This document shows, in pieces, positions 24,546-32,477 of a stretch of DNA of 64,000 nucleotides. This DNA comes from CAVWNR01 sp963756525 (GTDB lineage: Bacteria; Actinomycetota; Actinomycetes; Mycobacteriales; Jatrophihabitantaceae). Within the stretch, counting starts at the first letter, position 1; the number at the start of each line of letters is the position of its first letter. The position numbers were made by a program, and so were the translations under genes. Location of the stretch: assembly GCA_963756525.1 (NCBI GenBank), contig CAVWNR010000009.1, positions 1,178,001-1,242,000 of the forward strand, given 5' to 3'. Under the pieces are notes generated by a model. It saw only the letters and a program-made list of their open reading frames with translations, was not told where the DNA came from and ran no database searches.

Positions 24546-25435
24546 CCCGGACATCGGCCAGCATCGGCGTCCACGCCCTGGTGTGGACCGGCCGATGGGA
24601 TGAACGCGGCGCGCGGCACGCCATCGCATCCGCCAAGCAGGCCGGGTACGACCTGATCGAACTGGCCCTGCTCGACCCGTCGAGTATGGACGTGAGCCTG
24701 ACCCGGCGGCTGCTGACCGAGTACGAGCTGCGAGCGACCGCCTCGCTCGGACTGTCGCCGACCACCGACGTGTCCAGTGAGGACCCGGACGCGGTGGCCG
24801 CCGGGCGCCGGCTCCTGCGCGAGGCGGTGAACGTGGTGCGCGACGTCGGTGGCGACACCCTCTGCGGCGTGCTGTACAGCAGGCTCGGCAAGTATCCGCA
24901 TCCAGCCACCGCCGCCGGACGTGCCAACGCCGTCGAGACGATCCAGCAGCTGGCAGATCACGCCGACCAGTCCGGCATCCGGCTCGCGTTGGAGGTGGTC
25001 AACCGCTACGAGTCAAACCTGATCAATACCGCGGAGCAGGCGCTCAGCTTCATCAGCGAGGTGGACCGACCCAACGTCTACGTGCACCTGGACACCTACC
25101 ACATGAACATCGAGGAGCGGGATATGTACACGCCCGTCCTGGCCTGCGGGCCACGGCTCGGCTACGTACACATCGGCGAAAGCCACCGCGGCTACCTCGG
25201 CTCAGGCACCGTCGACCTCACCGGGTTCTTCCACGCCCTGGCCGCCATCGGCTACGCCGGCACGATCACGTTCGAATCGTTTTCCAACACCATCGTCGAG
25301 CCGACCCTGTCGACCAACCTCGCCGTCTGGCGCAACCTCTGGGACGACTCCGCCGACCTCGCCCGGCACGCCCGGCGCACCATCCAGGCACAGCTGCACG
25401 CCAGCGCCGACACCCCCACCGCACGCAGTCGATGA
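24542..25435 (+). CDS. Sugar epimerase of the D-tagatose/D-psicose 3-epimerase type
   Basis: 297 residues from GTG 24542. The TIM-barrel metal ligands are visible in order: Glu in LALEVVNRYE, Asp in VHLDTYHMNIEE, His in GYVHIGESHRGYLGSG and Glu in ITFESFSN. These motifs define ketose 3-epimerases, which interconvert C3 epimers of keto-sugars with Mn or Co. It overlaps the PfkB kinase gene by 4 bases, suggesting epimerisation of a rare ketose followed by phosphorylation. No transporter gene is adjacent. Confidence 0.85.
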   Translation: MTRTSASIGVHALVWTGRWDERGARHAIASAKQAGYDLIELALLDPSSMDVSLTRRLLTEYELRATASLGLSPTTDVSSEDPDAVAAGRRLLREAVNVVRDVGGDTLCGVLYSRLGKYPHPATAAGRANAVETIQQLADHADQSGIRLALEVVNRYESNLINTAEQALSFISEVDRPNVYVHLDTYHMNIEERDMYTPVLACGPRLGYVHIGESHRGYLGSGTVDLTGFFHALAAIGYAGTITFESFSNTIVEPTLSTNLAVWRNLWDDSADLARHARRTIQAQLHASADTPTARSR

Positions 25436-26391
25436 TCACCGTCTGCGGTGAGGCACTCATCGACCTGATCTCCACCGACGGACGCCAGTTCACCGCCTAC
25501 CCGAGCGGCTCGCCGGCCAACGTCGCGCTCGGACTGGCCCGGCTCGGCAGCGCAGTCTCCCTGTTGGCCCGGGTGTCCGCCGACAGCCTCGGCCAGAAGC
25601 TGGCGCGCCACCTGCGCGAGAACGGGGTATCGGACCGCCACATGGTGCAGGTCTCAGAGCCATCCTCGCTGGCGATCGCGATTTCCGACGAGCACGGCAC
25701 CGCGCAGTACAGCTTCTACCTGGACGGCACCGCCAACGCTCGCTGGCGCGCGACGGACATCCCCGACCATCTCGGCGAGGACGTACGCGCCCTGCACACC
25801 GGCTCCATTGCACTCGCCGTCGACCCGGCCGCCCGCCACATCGAACAGCTTCTCGCTCGGGAACATGACCGCGGTCAGGTGACCATCACCGTCGACCCCA
25901 ACGTGCGTCCCAGCCTGGTCGGCGATCCCATCCGTGCGGCGCACCGGATCGAACGCCAACTCGAGTACGCCGACGTGGTGAAAGCCAGCGCGGTCGACGT
26001 GCACTGGCTCTACCCAGACCGCGGTCTTCACGACATCGCAGATCACTGGCGACGGCTGGGGTCCGCGCTGGTCGTGATCACCAACGGACCCGGCGAGACA
26101 TACGCCGTCACCGCCACAGATCGGATCACCATCCCGGCACCGCAGACCACGGTCATCGACACGATAGGTGCCGGCGATGCGTTCATGGCTGGCCTACTCG
26201 CCGCGCTGGACCATGCCCAGCTCCTCGGCGGCGACAGGCGCAGCGAACTGGCAGCCGTCGACGCCGGCAGGCTGACCCAGGTGCTCCGCTATGCCGCCGC
26301 AGCCGCGGCGCTGAGCTGCGCCAGGCCCGGCATCGACCCGCCGCATGCCGCGGAGGTCGCCGCCCGCCTCGCCCGGACCAGTCACCGGTGA
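25432..26391 (+). CDS. PfkB-family carbohydrate kinase (fructokinase-like)
   Basis: 319 residues from ATG 25432. The start ITVCGEALIDLI, the signature GSPANVALGLARLG and the C-terminal PfkB signature DTIGAGDAFMAGLL with catalytic Asp are complete. It would phosphorylate a ketose, most likely fructose or a related sugar supplied by the coupled epimerase. The start overlaps the epimerase stop (ATGA). Confidence 0.9.
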   Translation: MITVCGEALIDLISTDGRQFTAYPSGSPANVALGLARLGSAVSLLARVSADSLGQKLARHLRENGVSDRHMVQVSEPSSLAIAISDEHGTAQYSFYLDGTANARWRATDIPDHLGEDVRALHTGSIALAVDPAARHIEQLLAREHDRGQVTITVDPNVRPSLVGDPIRAAHRIERQLEYADVVKASAVDVHWLYPDRGLHDIADHWRRLGSALVVITNGPGETYAVTATDRITIPAPQTTVIDTIGAGDAFMAGLLAALDHAQLLGGDRRSELAAVDAGRLTQVLRYAAAAAALSCARPGIDPPHAAEVAARLARTSHR

Positions 26392-26397
26392 GCGCGC

Positions 26398-26403
26398 TAC
26401 CGT
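26398..26403 (+). promoter_or_regulatory. -10 hexamer of a leaderless promoter for the luciferase-like gene
   Basis: TACCGT ends 6 bases before GTG 26410, in the context GCTACCGTCCTCGG, nearly the same as that at 22265-22277. It separates this gene from the sugar operon, whose stop lies only 7 bases upstream. Confidence 0.5.
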
Positions 26404-26409
26404 CCTCGG

Positions 26410-27336
26410 GTGCGGCTCGGCATCTCGATTCCCCAGCTCGATACCGGCACCTTCGACGCTGCGGGAATGAAGGCGTACCTCGCCCGTGCCGAACAGCTCG
26501 GCTTTGAGTCCGGCTGGGTGATGGAGCAGTCGATCGGCCCGACCGCACTGATCGCGCCGCTGGAAATGCTCGCGTATGCGGCCGCGTGCACCGAGCGGCT
26601 CCGGCTCGGCGTGGCCGTGCTGGTCAGCTCCCTGCACGATCCGCTCCAGCTCGCCGCCGCGGTGACCGCCGTCGACCGACTTAGCCACGGTCGTGTGGAG
26701 GTGGGCCTCTCAGCGGGCGGTGGGTTCCGCAAGTTCGAGGCGTTCGGCGTCGACCGGCACACGTTCGTCGCCCGCTTCACCGAAGGTCTGCAGCTGATGA
26801 AGGCAGCGTGGTCCGACCAGCCGCGCGTGACCTTCACCGGCCGGTTCCGTCAGGTCGACGATCTGCCGATCCAACCGAAGCCGGTGCAGCGCCCGCATCC
26901 GCCGATCTGGTTCGGCGCCAACGCACCCCGGGCACTGGCGCGGGCCGTCCGGCATGGCAATGGGTTCATCGGCGCCGGATCGTCGACCACGGCCGCGTTC
27001 GCCGAGCAGGTGGCCACCATCCAGCGGGAACTGCAGGCGCAGGGCCGTGACCCGGCCACATTCACCATCGGCAAGCGGGTCTACCTCGCCGTCGACGACG
27101 ACCCCGGTCGCGCAGGCCAGCAGGTCCTGGACGGGCTGCGGCGCGTCTACAACGGCATGCCGGGCATCGAGAGTGTCGCCGTCTCCGGCACCCCGGAGGA
27201 CGTCGTCGATGGACTGCGCGAGGTGAAGGACGTCGGCGCCGAGATGATCCTCCTCAACCCGCTCGGCGCCGACCTCCCCGAGGACCGTGAGCAGATGGAG
27301 CGCCTAGCCGCCGACGTCGCCGAGCATCTGGCCTGA
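26410..27336 (+). CDS. LLM-class flavin/F420-dependent oxidoreductase
   Basis: 308 residues from GTG 26410. MRLGISIPQLD, the TERLRLGVAVL strand, HGRVEVGLSAGG and the RPHPPIWFGANAPRALARA segment are typical of bacterial luciferase-like monooxygenases. In actinobacteria such enzymes often use F420. The substrate is unknown. Confidence 0.85.
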   Translation: MRLGISIPQLDTGTFDAAGMKAYLARAEQLGFESGWVMEQSIGPTALIAPLEMLAYAAACTERLRLGVAVLVSSLHDPLQLAAAVTAVDRLSHGRVEVGLSAGGGFRKFEAFGVDRHTFVARFTEGLQLMKAAWSDQPRVTFTGRFRQVDDLPIQPKPVQRPHPPIWFGANAPRALARAVRHGNGFIGAGSSTTAAFAEQVATIQRELQAQGRDPATFTIGKRVYLAVDDDPGRAGQQVLDGLRRVYNGMPGIESVAVSGTPEDVVDGLREVKDVGAEMILLNPLGADLPEDREQMERLAADVAEHLA

Positions 27337-27452
27337 ACATCGACGCTGGAACGACGTTGGGCGCTGTGATGCCCGGAATTGCTGGCGTCCGTGCGCTGGC
27401 TGAGCGCCTGACCGCCTGCCCTGCCACAACCGTGCCACACGCTGAGCCGGGT

Positions 27453-28031
27453 TCACCCGAGCGCAGTCAGGTCCAGCCTCACCTGGAACGGCTCATCCGT
27501 GGACAACACGTTAGTGATCTCGCCTGCGGCTTGGTAGCCCAACCCGGCCGCAAGGTGGCAAGCGGTCAGTGACGCGGGTGGGTCCAGGTCGATGATCCAG
27601 TAGTGGCCGATGCCGGCATCGGCGTACTCGCCCCGCTTGATGATCTGGTCGGTGCGGACCGAGCCGGGCGAAAGGATCTCCACGATCAGCACGGCCTCCT
27701 CCGCGCGAAGCAATCCCCCCTGCCGCTTCACCCGGTCCATCGCCTCCCTCCGAACGACCACCAGATCGGGACGACGAACCCAGCCCGGTCCGTCCGGCGG
27801 ACCGAGTTGCAGATCAACGTCGACGTCCTGCACGGCCCGCAGCGTCGGCGGCAGCTGCGGATCAAGCTGGATGAGCAGCCTGCCGGAGGCAAACATGTGG
27901 TTCGGCGTGGGACTGGGAGTCATGACCAGGGCGCCTTCCTGCAACTCCCACCGGCGCTCGTCGTCTTCGTCGAGCGCGACGTACTCGGCGATCGTCAGGG
28001 GGCGGCTCAGCGACTTCGGCAACGCGGTCAT
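27453..28031 (-). CDS. Uma2 family endonuclease-like protein (DUF820)
   Basis: 192 residues. RPLTIAEYVALDEDDERRWELQEGALVM, VRRPDLVVV and the LIVEILSPGSVRTDQIIKRGEYADAGIGHYWIID motif match the Uma2/DUF820 restriction-endonuclease fold, with the PD-(D/E)xK-type residues Asp (RPDL) and Glu-x-Lys-like region. Uma2 proteins are widespread, and their biological role is unresolved. It marks the left edge of the less GC-rich island. Confidence 0.85.
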   Translation of the reverse strand: MTALPKSLSRPLTIAEYVALDEDDERRWELQEGALVMTPSPTPNHMFASGRLLIQLDPQLPPTLRAVQDVDVDLQLGPPDGPGWVRRPDLVVVRREAMDRVKRQGGLLRAEEAVLIVEILSPGSVRTDQIIKRGEYADAGIGHYWIIDLDPPASLTACHLAAGLGYQAAGEITNVLSTDEPFQVRLDLTALG

Positions 28032-28155
28032 GGCTGGCTCTGCTCCATGCGGCCAAGTCTCCCACCCCGCCGCACCCCGAACTTGTCACTCAACGCGGAC
28101 TTCTCCGACTGCCGACCGATCGGCACGGCCCGGCCCGTTGTCCATCGCCGGATCC

Positions 28156-28395
28156 TCAATCCTGGGCGCGCTTGGTTCGGGTGTCCCGCCTCGCCGTGGA
28201 GCCGGTCCAGATCATCGGCGACGACCCGTCCGTGCCCCGTTTCGGCGCGCGCGCGTAATGGCGGGTAATGACACCGGCGTGCGCGTGGCCGAACCGAGCG
28301 GCGGCCGCCATAACGGCGCGATCAGGGGTCCGCATACGTACCACGGATTGCCGTCTCTCACACAAGAGGGCTGGCTCGGCTATACGAATTGTCAA
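28156..28395 (-). pseudogene. Possible tyrosine-recombinase C-terminal remnant
   Basis: Within this 79-codon frame the stretch AAAARFGHAHAGVITRHYARA resembles the last helix of phage-type integrases, where GH..A...T..YA holds the catalytic tyrosine. Nothing of the R-HxxR box is found upstream. It overlaps the end of the membrane-protein gene and begins directly after the Uma2 gene region. It may mark one edge of a decayed island that reaches the tRNA-Ser gene. The short match makes this tentative. The gap 28032-28391 holds nothing else. Confidence 0.3.
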
Positions 28396-29090
28396 AGAAC
28401 GTCATTCACGCAGAAGGCGATGAGCAAAGCCCCAGCTACGAGGGCCGCGAGCATCTTGGCCCAGAAGACGCACCTAACGGCGGAGACTATGCGCGGATCC
28501 GACAAAGGCCGGCTCAAGATCGAGTTCACCACCACATCCAAATTCGCCGAATCAGGAGCGGCTGACGATGCCGGTGACTGGGGATAGATCGTATGAGCGG
28601 CCACATGCTGACGATATTGTTCGAGTATATCCCGCGCAGCATCAATCGAGCGCTGCGTATCAGCGGCCAATGCAGCCGTATTTATCTCTGCAGCGTTTAG
28701 TATCTCGGTGACCAATCCACTTCGCGCAGCCGACTGCCACGACCTATCAGTCCTTCGGGCTGTACGTGCGTCGTCACGATTCGACGGCGCGCGCAAGATA
28801 TGCTCGACCGCAACGTAGTATCGGTGCCAAAGGAAGCTGCCGAGCGCATATTGAGACGCGTCGAACGCGAGCGAGAGCACCGCAAGACTAATCGACCAAG
28901 CTAGCAACGGGTGCTGAGAGGCCTTCACAAGTGCGTTGGCTGTCGAGCCCGATATGCCAGAAAGAAATAGCCAAGCGACGGCAATTGTCCCCAGTGTTAG
29001 CGCCCGAGTCGCGGTCGATGCTCTTTCGGTATAGTCGGCCGACCGATCTCCCGCAGCAGAGAGTATCCGGGGCTGGTATTCATTCGCCAC
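28392..29090 (-). CDS. Three-helix membrane protein of unknown family
   Basis: 232 residues from GTG 29090. Two hydrophobic helices near the N-terminus (about 30-48 and 58-80) form a hairpin. A cytoplasmic region of about 115 residues (helical, rich in Ala, Arg, Asp) follows, with a third helix at the very C-terminus (about 209-229). I do not recognise the family; the 2TM-plus-helix design resembles small membrane effectors in defence islands. Base composition is clearly lower in GC than the flanks. It overlaps the 56-codon small ORF by 11 bases and lies downstream of the papain-like gene on the same strand. Confidence 0.7.
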   Translation of the reverse strand: MANEYQPRILSAAGDRSADYTERASTATRALTLGTIAVAWLFLSGISGSTANALVKASQHPLLAWSISLAVLSLAFDASQYALGSFLWHRYYVAVEHILRAPSNRDDARTARRTDRSWQSAARSGLVTEILNAAEINTAALAADTQRSIDAARDILEQYRQHVAAHTIYPQSPASSAAPDSANLDVVVNSILSRPLSDPRIVSAVRCVFWAKMLAALVAGALLIAFCVNDVL

Positions 29091-29250
29091 GCGACTCCCC
29101 GTCGGCGCGGTGAGATTTCGTACCTGATTTGCGCTCTGCTCCTCGGGCAGGCTGTTCGCTCGTCATTGGCGTCTTCGATGGACCAGCATCTCTATAGATC
29201 CAGGGCAGCAACTTCCGTCGAACCTTCTTCCATGGCTTCTCCGTTGTCAT
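29080..29250 (-). CDS. 56-residue basic small protein, coupled to the membrane protein gene
   Basis: ATG 29250 is preceded by GGGGAGG five to six bases upstream, the best ribosome site in this island. The peptide starts MTTEKPWKKVRRKLLPWIYR, a strongly basic amphipathic segment, then turns polar and Ser/Gly/Arg-rich. Its TGA (29080-29082) lies 8 bases inside the membrane-protein gene, so translation is likely coupled. No family is recognised. It could be a real small protein or a leader peptide that sets expression of the membrane protein. Confidence 0.5.
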   Translation of the reverse strand: MTTEKPWKKVRRKLLPWIYRDAGPSKTPMTSEQPARGAERKSGTKSHRADGESRGE

Positions 29251-29293
29251 GTAGCCTCCCCAGGTTGAAGCCGCGCGTGTTAACCCCTCCAGG

Positions 29294-29321
29294 CCACAGT
29301 CGTTCCCAAACGAAACTGTGG
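29294..29321. promoter_or_regulatory. Hairpin between the papain-like gene and the small ORF
   Basis: CCACAGT (29294-29300) pairs with ACTGTGG (29315-29321), and inside it CGTT pairs with AACG around a CCCA loop. It lies in the 101-base gap between the peptidase stop and the small ORF. No T-tract follows on the minus strand, so it is more likely a processing or regulatory structure than an intrinsic terminator. Confidence 0.45.
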
Positions 29322-29351
29322 TTGCCCGGACTGTACATCGAAGATGGCCGA

Positions 29352-31235
29352 CTACGCCTTACCAATCCGGTCAGGAACCCGAACTGGGCGCAACGCCTGA
29401 ACAGTAAGGCGACCGCATTCCGAAAGATCCGACTGCGGATGTGTCGCCGCGAACCAAACTCCGAACCGTGAAGCCTGAACGACCGGGCTTGACGAGCCAG
29501 AGGAGCCATCATATACAAGCTCCCACTCCGAACGCTCGTCCGAGCGCCCGTCCTCGACAATCACAACCCACTCTGACAGATGTAGGTTGGCATAGAGAGC
29601 TGCTCCACTGATGTCCCCAAGCTCGATCAAATCTTGTCGTCGCTCCGCCTTGTAGTCGATACCCATCATCACACTTACACGGGGAGCCCACGTTGGCGTT
29701 GGCTGCCGAACGTCTGGTGCGGCCCATGCCTCGCTCAGGAGTTTCCGGCAATCAAACTCAGCGTCGGTCGGCTCCAGGACCAGCCTTGTGGGCCGTGCAA
29801 ATACAATCGCTGAAACGGCCCGCGCACTGTCTCTATCTGGGAACGGAACCGTTCGTTCCACGAGAGTACGGGTACGGTCCGTTGGAAAATCCAGCGCATT
29901 AATAATCGCGGGATATGCCTTGCTGTCGTAGCCCTGCATCTGCAGCACCGTGCGGGACCCACCGATAAGGCTCGGCAACGCGAGATACGGCCCGAACTGG
30001 TCATCATTTACAAAAAAGATTCGATCGCCGCCATCTGAATTAGTGCCAACTACGACCATCGCATGATCTTGGGTCCCCGCGTATACAGCTCTGCCAGAGC
30101 GTAGTGATGGCTCGATCATATGCTGCAAAATGATATCTAGGAGCTCACCCGCTAGACGCGCTGCATCCATACTTTCCTGATCGCCGACGGCGATGGCTCG
30201 CTCCGTTGCCGCTTGCAGGAAATCCACTCCAAACTGCGCCACATCATCGTCAGGATCGGTCAGTTCCGCTAAAAAGTCGGTGCCGAGAAGAGGTATTATT
30301 CCGGCGATGATGCCATCTGCTCCCGGAACACAGGTCCGGTGCATACGCGGCAGGTCAACACTATTCAGGTCGAATGTTTCGTACGTCTTGGCTGAGAGTC
30401 CCGCAGCACGCATCAAGTGCGCAACTTCGTCGATGCGCAGGCCATCTGATACCCGTGGTTTCATTGGTTCGATCGCTCCCGAGAGGGAAACGATTTCAGC
30501 GACGACCTTGCGCGACACGAGGCCCGTGCGATACGCCGCGTAGTGGATCGCCCAGACAGCGACCTGTGAGCACACGGCGAACCGCTCATCCTGCTGCATG
30601 AAAGGGACGCCCCGGACCCTTAGGGCCTGACCGAAGAAGTGAACGGTCTCAGTTATAGCGGCAGCAAGATCGATGTACTCAGGTACGGCGATGACTGTTC
30701 GCCCGACAAGCGGCATATTCCCCGAGCGGACCACAACGTAGCCAAGATAGCTGTCGCGCTGCTCTTGACTCAGATCGTGCAACCGCGGCTCAACTCCGTC
30801 ATCCGCCCTGAGCGGAAGGCCGAAAAAGTGCAGCCGCGTGGCCGTCAGCGACTGCGCTTGATCCAGCTGTGAGTAGAAGGAGACAACTTCGCTCTTATAG
30901 TCCAGACAGACGTAGTATTTCTCCACGACGCATGTCTTGGCGCCGAGTTCGAATAGAACTGATAGGCACCTGTTCCACGGGGAAAAGTTGGCTTCAGCGC
31001 CCGCTGTGAAACGACTGTGCAGCTTGATCCATTGCTCTGCAGCGGACAGGTCGACGATGTCCGCATGCTCGGAGGTCAGCCCAACATCTGGCGGTCGGTT
31101 CTCACTGAGTTGCCGCAGCACCTCGTCATCTAGCGGAGTCTGAGACCTCGCCCGATCAGACCAGAAGCGAAAACGGGCGAGATCATGCGCTTCATCGTCC
31201 CAGCCGCGTCCGCCGTCGTTAGCGGCGCGCTTCAA
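29352..31235 (-). CDS. Large protein with a papain-like cysteine peptidase pattern
   Basis: 627 residues from TTG 31235; an in-frame stop lies six codons upstream, so this is the first possible start. Residues 1-205 form an N-terminal domain without known motif. MQQDERFAVCSQVAVWAIHY (about 213-232) gives a candidate oxyanion Gln214 and nucleophile Cys222 at the start of a helix. DHAMVVVG supplies His391 and FFVNDDQFGPY supplies Asn410/Asp411, the order and spacing of papain/C39-like peptidases with a large helical insert between Cys and His. A C-terminal region of about 180 residues follows. No signal peptide is present. Codon use and GC are unlike the core genome. Confidence 0.65.
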   Translation of the reverse strand: MKRAANDGGRGWDDEAHDLARFRFWSDRARSQTPLDDEVLRQLSENRPPDVGLTSEHADIVDLSAAEQWIKLHSRFTAGAEANFSPWNRCLSVLFELGAKTCVVEKYYVCLDYKSEVVSFYSQLDQAQSLTATRLHFFGLPLRADDGVEPRLHDLSQEQRDSYLGYVVVRSGNMPLVGRTVIAVPEYIDLAAAITETVHFFGQALRVRGVPFMQQDERFAVCSQVAVWAIHYAAYRTGLVSRKVVAEIVSLSGAIEPMKPRVSDGLRIDEVAHLMRAAGLSAKTYETFDLNSVDLPRMHRTCVPGADGIIAGIIPLLGTDFLAELTDPDDDVAQFGVDFLQAATERAIAVGDQESMDAARLAGELLDIILQHMIEPSLRSGRAVYAGTQDHAMVVVGTNSDGGDRIFFVNDDQFGPYLALPSLIGGSRTVLQMQGYDSKAYPAIINALDFPTDRTRTLVERTVPFPDRDSARAVSAIVFARPTRLVLEPTDAEFDCRKLLSEAWAAPDVRQPTPTWAPRVSVMMGIDYKAERRQDLIELGDISGAALYANLHLSEWVVIVEDGRSDERSEWELVYDGSSGSSSPVVQASRFGVWFAATHPQSDLSECGRLTVQALRPVRVPDRIGKA

Positions 31236-31456
31236 GAGCGGGAAAGGCTCTTACTACGCCCGGCTGCGGTTACCCGCCGAGACGCAACTCCGCGCGACTG
31301 ACTGCGCGACTTACTCGGGTCGAGCGCACGTGCTCGGCCCAAATGCCCGTACATTCCAAAGTTCTCGTCGATCGGCTCGCGTTCCGGCACCACACGAGCA
31401 GCACGAAGGTCCTTGGATCTCTTCTCGCTCGCGCCTCTTCGGCTCTCCGAACCCAT
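31232..31456 (-). CDS. Possible 74-codon ORF overlapping the peptidase start
   Basis: ATG 31456 has GAGGG about five bases upstream, and its TGA overlaps the TTG start of the peptidase as TTGA. The product is Ser/Arg-rich with no recognisable motif and reads more like chance than a folded protein. The overlap is the only positive argument. It may act as a translated leader. Confidence 0.25.
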   Translation of the reverse strand: MGSESRRGASEKRSKDLRAARVVPEREPIDENFGMYGHLGRARALDPSKSRSQSRGVASRRVTAAGRSKSLSRS

Positions 31457-32370
31457 CTCAGCCCTCACCAAGTCGCCGGTGCGGCATCCCCCGTGCCGCA
31501 TCCATCTTGCGCACCCCCGAAACAGAAGTGCCGCTCACGTCCACAGTGTTCCCTGCGAACGTGGGTACTAACCATGGGCTGACCGGCACGACACCGTTGT
31601 GGTCCCGTCCGGCCGAGCCACGCCGAGACGATACCGCGAGGCGCGCGCATTCGACAAGTCCGTTGCTAGCTGAAACGGACGTTTCGTACAAAACACAGCC
31701 GCTCGGGTGCGTGAGGACAGGATCGTTTGCGTGCGGACCCTGGCAACCGAGCCACTGGAATCCCGTCATTCCCACCTCCAGCCGCCTTGGTTCAACAGTA
31801 GTGCAAGCATGCCCCACAGCGTGGAGGACGTGCTGCGCGCGTGTCACGGGCCAATTGACCGGTTCCTCGGGAGCGGAAAGCCGCGACATGATCGTCGTCT
31901 AACTCGCATGCGACAACGGGCGGTCCCGGAACGCAAATTTGGGTCGTGCATGGCGCGCTCGCATGTCATCGCTCGTCCGGGTCGGAATTGCCGCAGACGG
32001 GATTTGAGGAGCTGGCATTCTCGTTGAGCTCTCCACCGCCGCATTCCGCCTTCGGTTGATTCCGCGGCCGCCGCCAAGCTTAGTGTAGCCCGACGAACTC
32101 GATGAGGCCTACTCAATCCGCATCCTCAACGCGCTCAGCGGTAGTCACCCGCGGATCCGCGCCCACGACGGCACCATGCTGCTGCCCGCGCGGGCCTGAC
32201 GCTAGCCGCATCGTGACACCCAGGCCGACCCCTTCCGAAGCAAGATCACTTGCTCGTCGTCTGCCCGAACAGAGGGCCTGTCACTGTCTCTCGCGAATCT
32301 CATGCTGACATACCTCGATCATCGACGCGGTCGGAGGCCCGCGAAATCAAGGCTGAAACGCTGTCAGCGG
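31457..32370. other. Gene-poor stretch at the right side of the island
   Basis: About 0.9 kb without a convincing gene. Frames up to 143 codons exist (for example minus strand 31458-31889), but their composition is rich in Cys, His, Trp and Ser and shows no motif, so I treat them as chance. The only coding-like piece is the 36-codon fragment at 32092-32199. The sequence is less GC-rich than the chromosome and probably is decayed mobile DNA next to the tRNA-Ser gene. Confidence 0.6.
32092..32199 (+). pseudogene. 36-codon C-terminal gene fragment
   Basis: The frame DELDEAYSIRILNALSGSHP...LLPARA ending at TGA 32199 has normal protein composition and high-GC codon use, unlike its surroundings, and has no start or upstream continuation. 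It looks like the tail of a deleted chromosomal or mobile gene. The family was not identified. Confidence 0.35.
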
Positions 32371-32457
32371 CGGAGGGCGTGGGATTCGAACCCACGAGGA
32401 GCGCGAGCCCCTAGCGGTTTTCAAGACCGCCGCCATCGGCCACTAGGCGAGCCCTCC
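32371..32457 (-). tRNA. tRNA-Ser (anticodon UGA)
   Basis: 87 bases on the minus strand: acceptor GGAGGGC pairs with GCCCTCC, the anticodon arm GCGGT-CTTGAAA-ACCGC reads UGA, and a long variable arm and the T arm GTGGG-TTCGAAT-CCCAC are complete. The discriminator is G and CCA is not encoded. Its 3' end faces the less GC-rich island at 28-32 kb, the usual orientation for integration at a tRNA 3' end. Confidence 0.95.
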
Positions 32458-32477
32458 TGGCCTGACCACGGTACCGG

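Noticed and set aside
29192..29560. 122-codon minus-strand frame over the end of the peptidase gene
   Set aside because: It overlaps a better-supported coding frame and the small ORF, and lacks a ribosome site.
31458..31889. 143-codon minus-strand frame in the gene-poor stretch
   Set aside because: Composition (many Cys, His, Trp, Ser) and lack of a ribosome site or any motif suggest chance in less GC-rich DNA.
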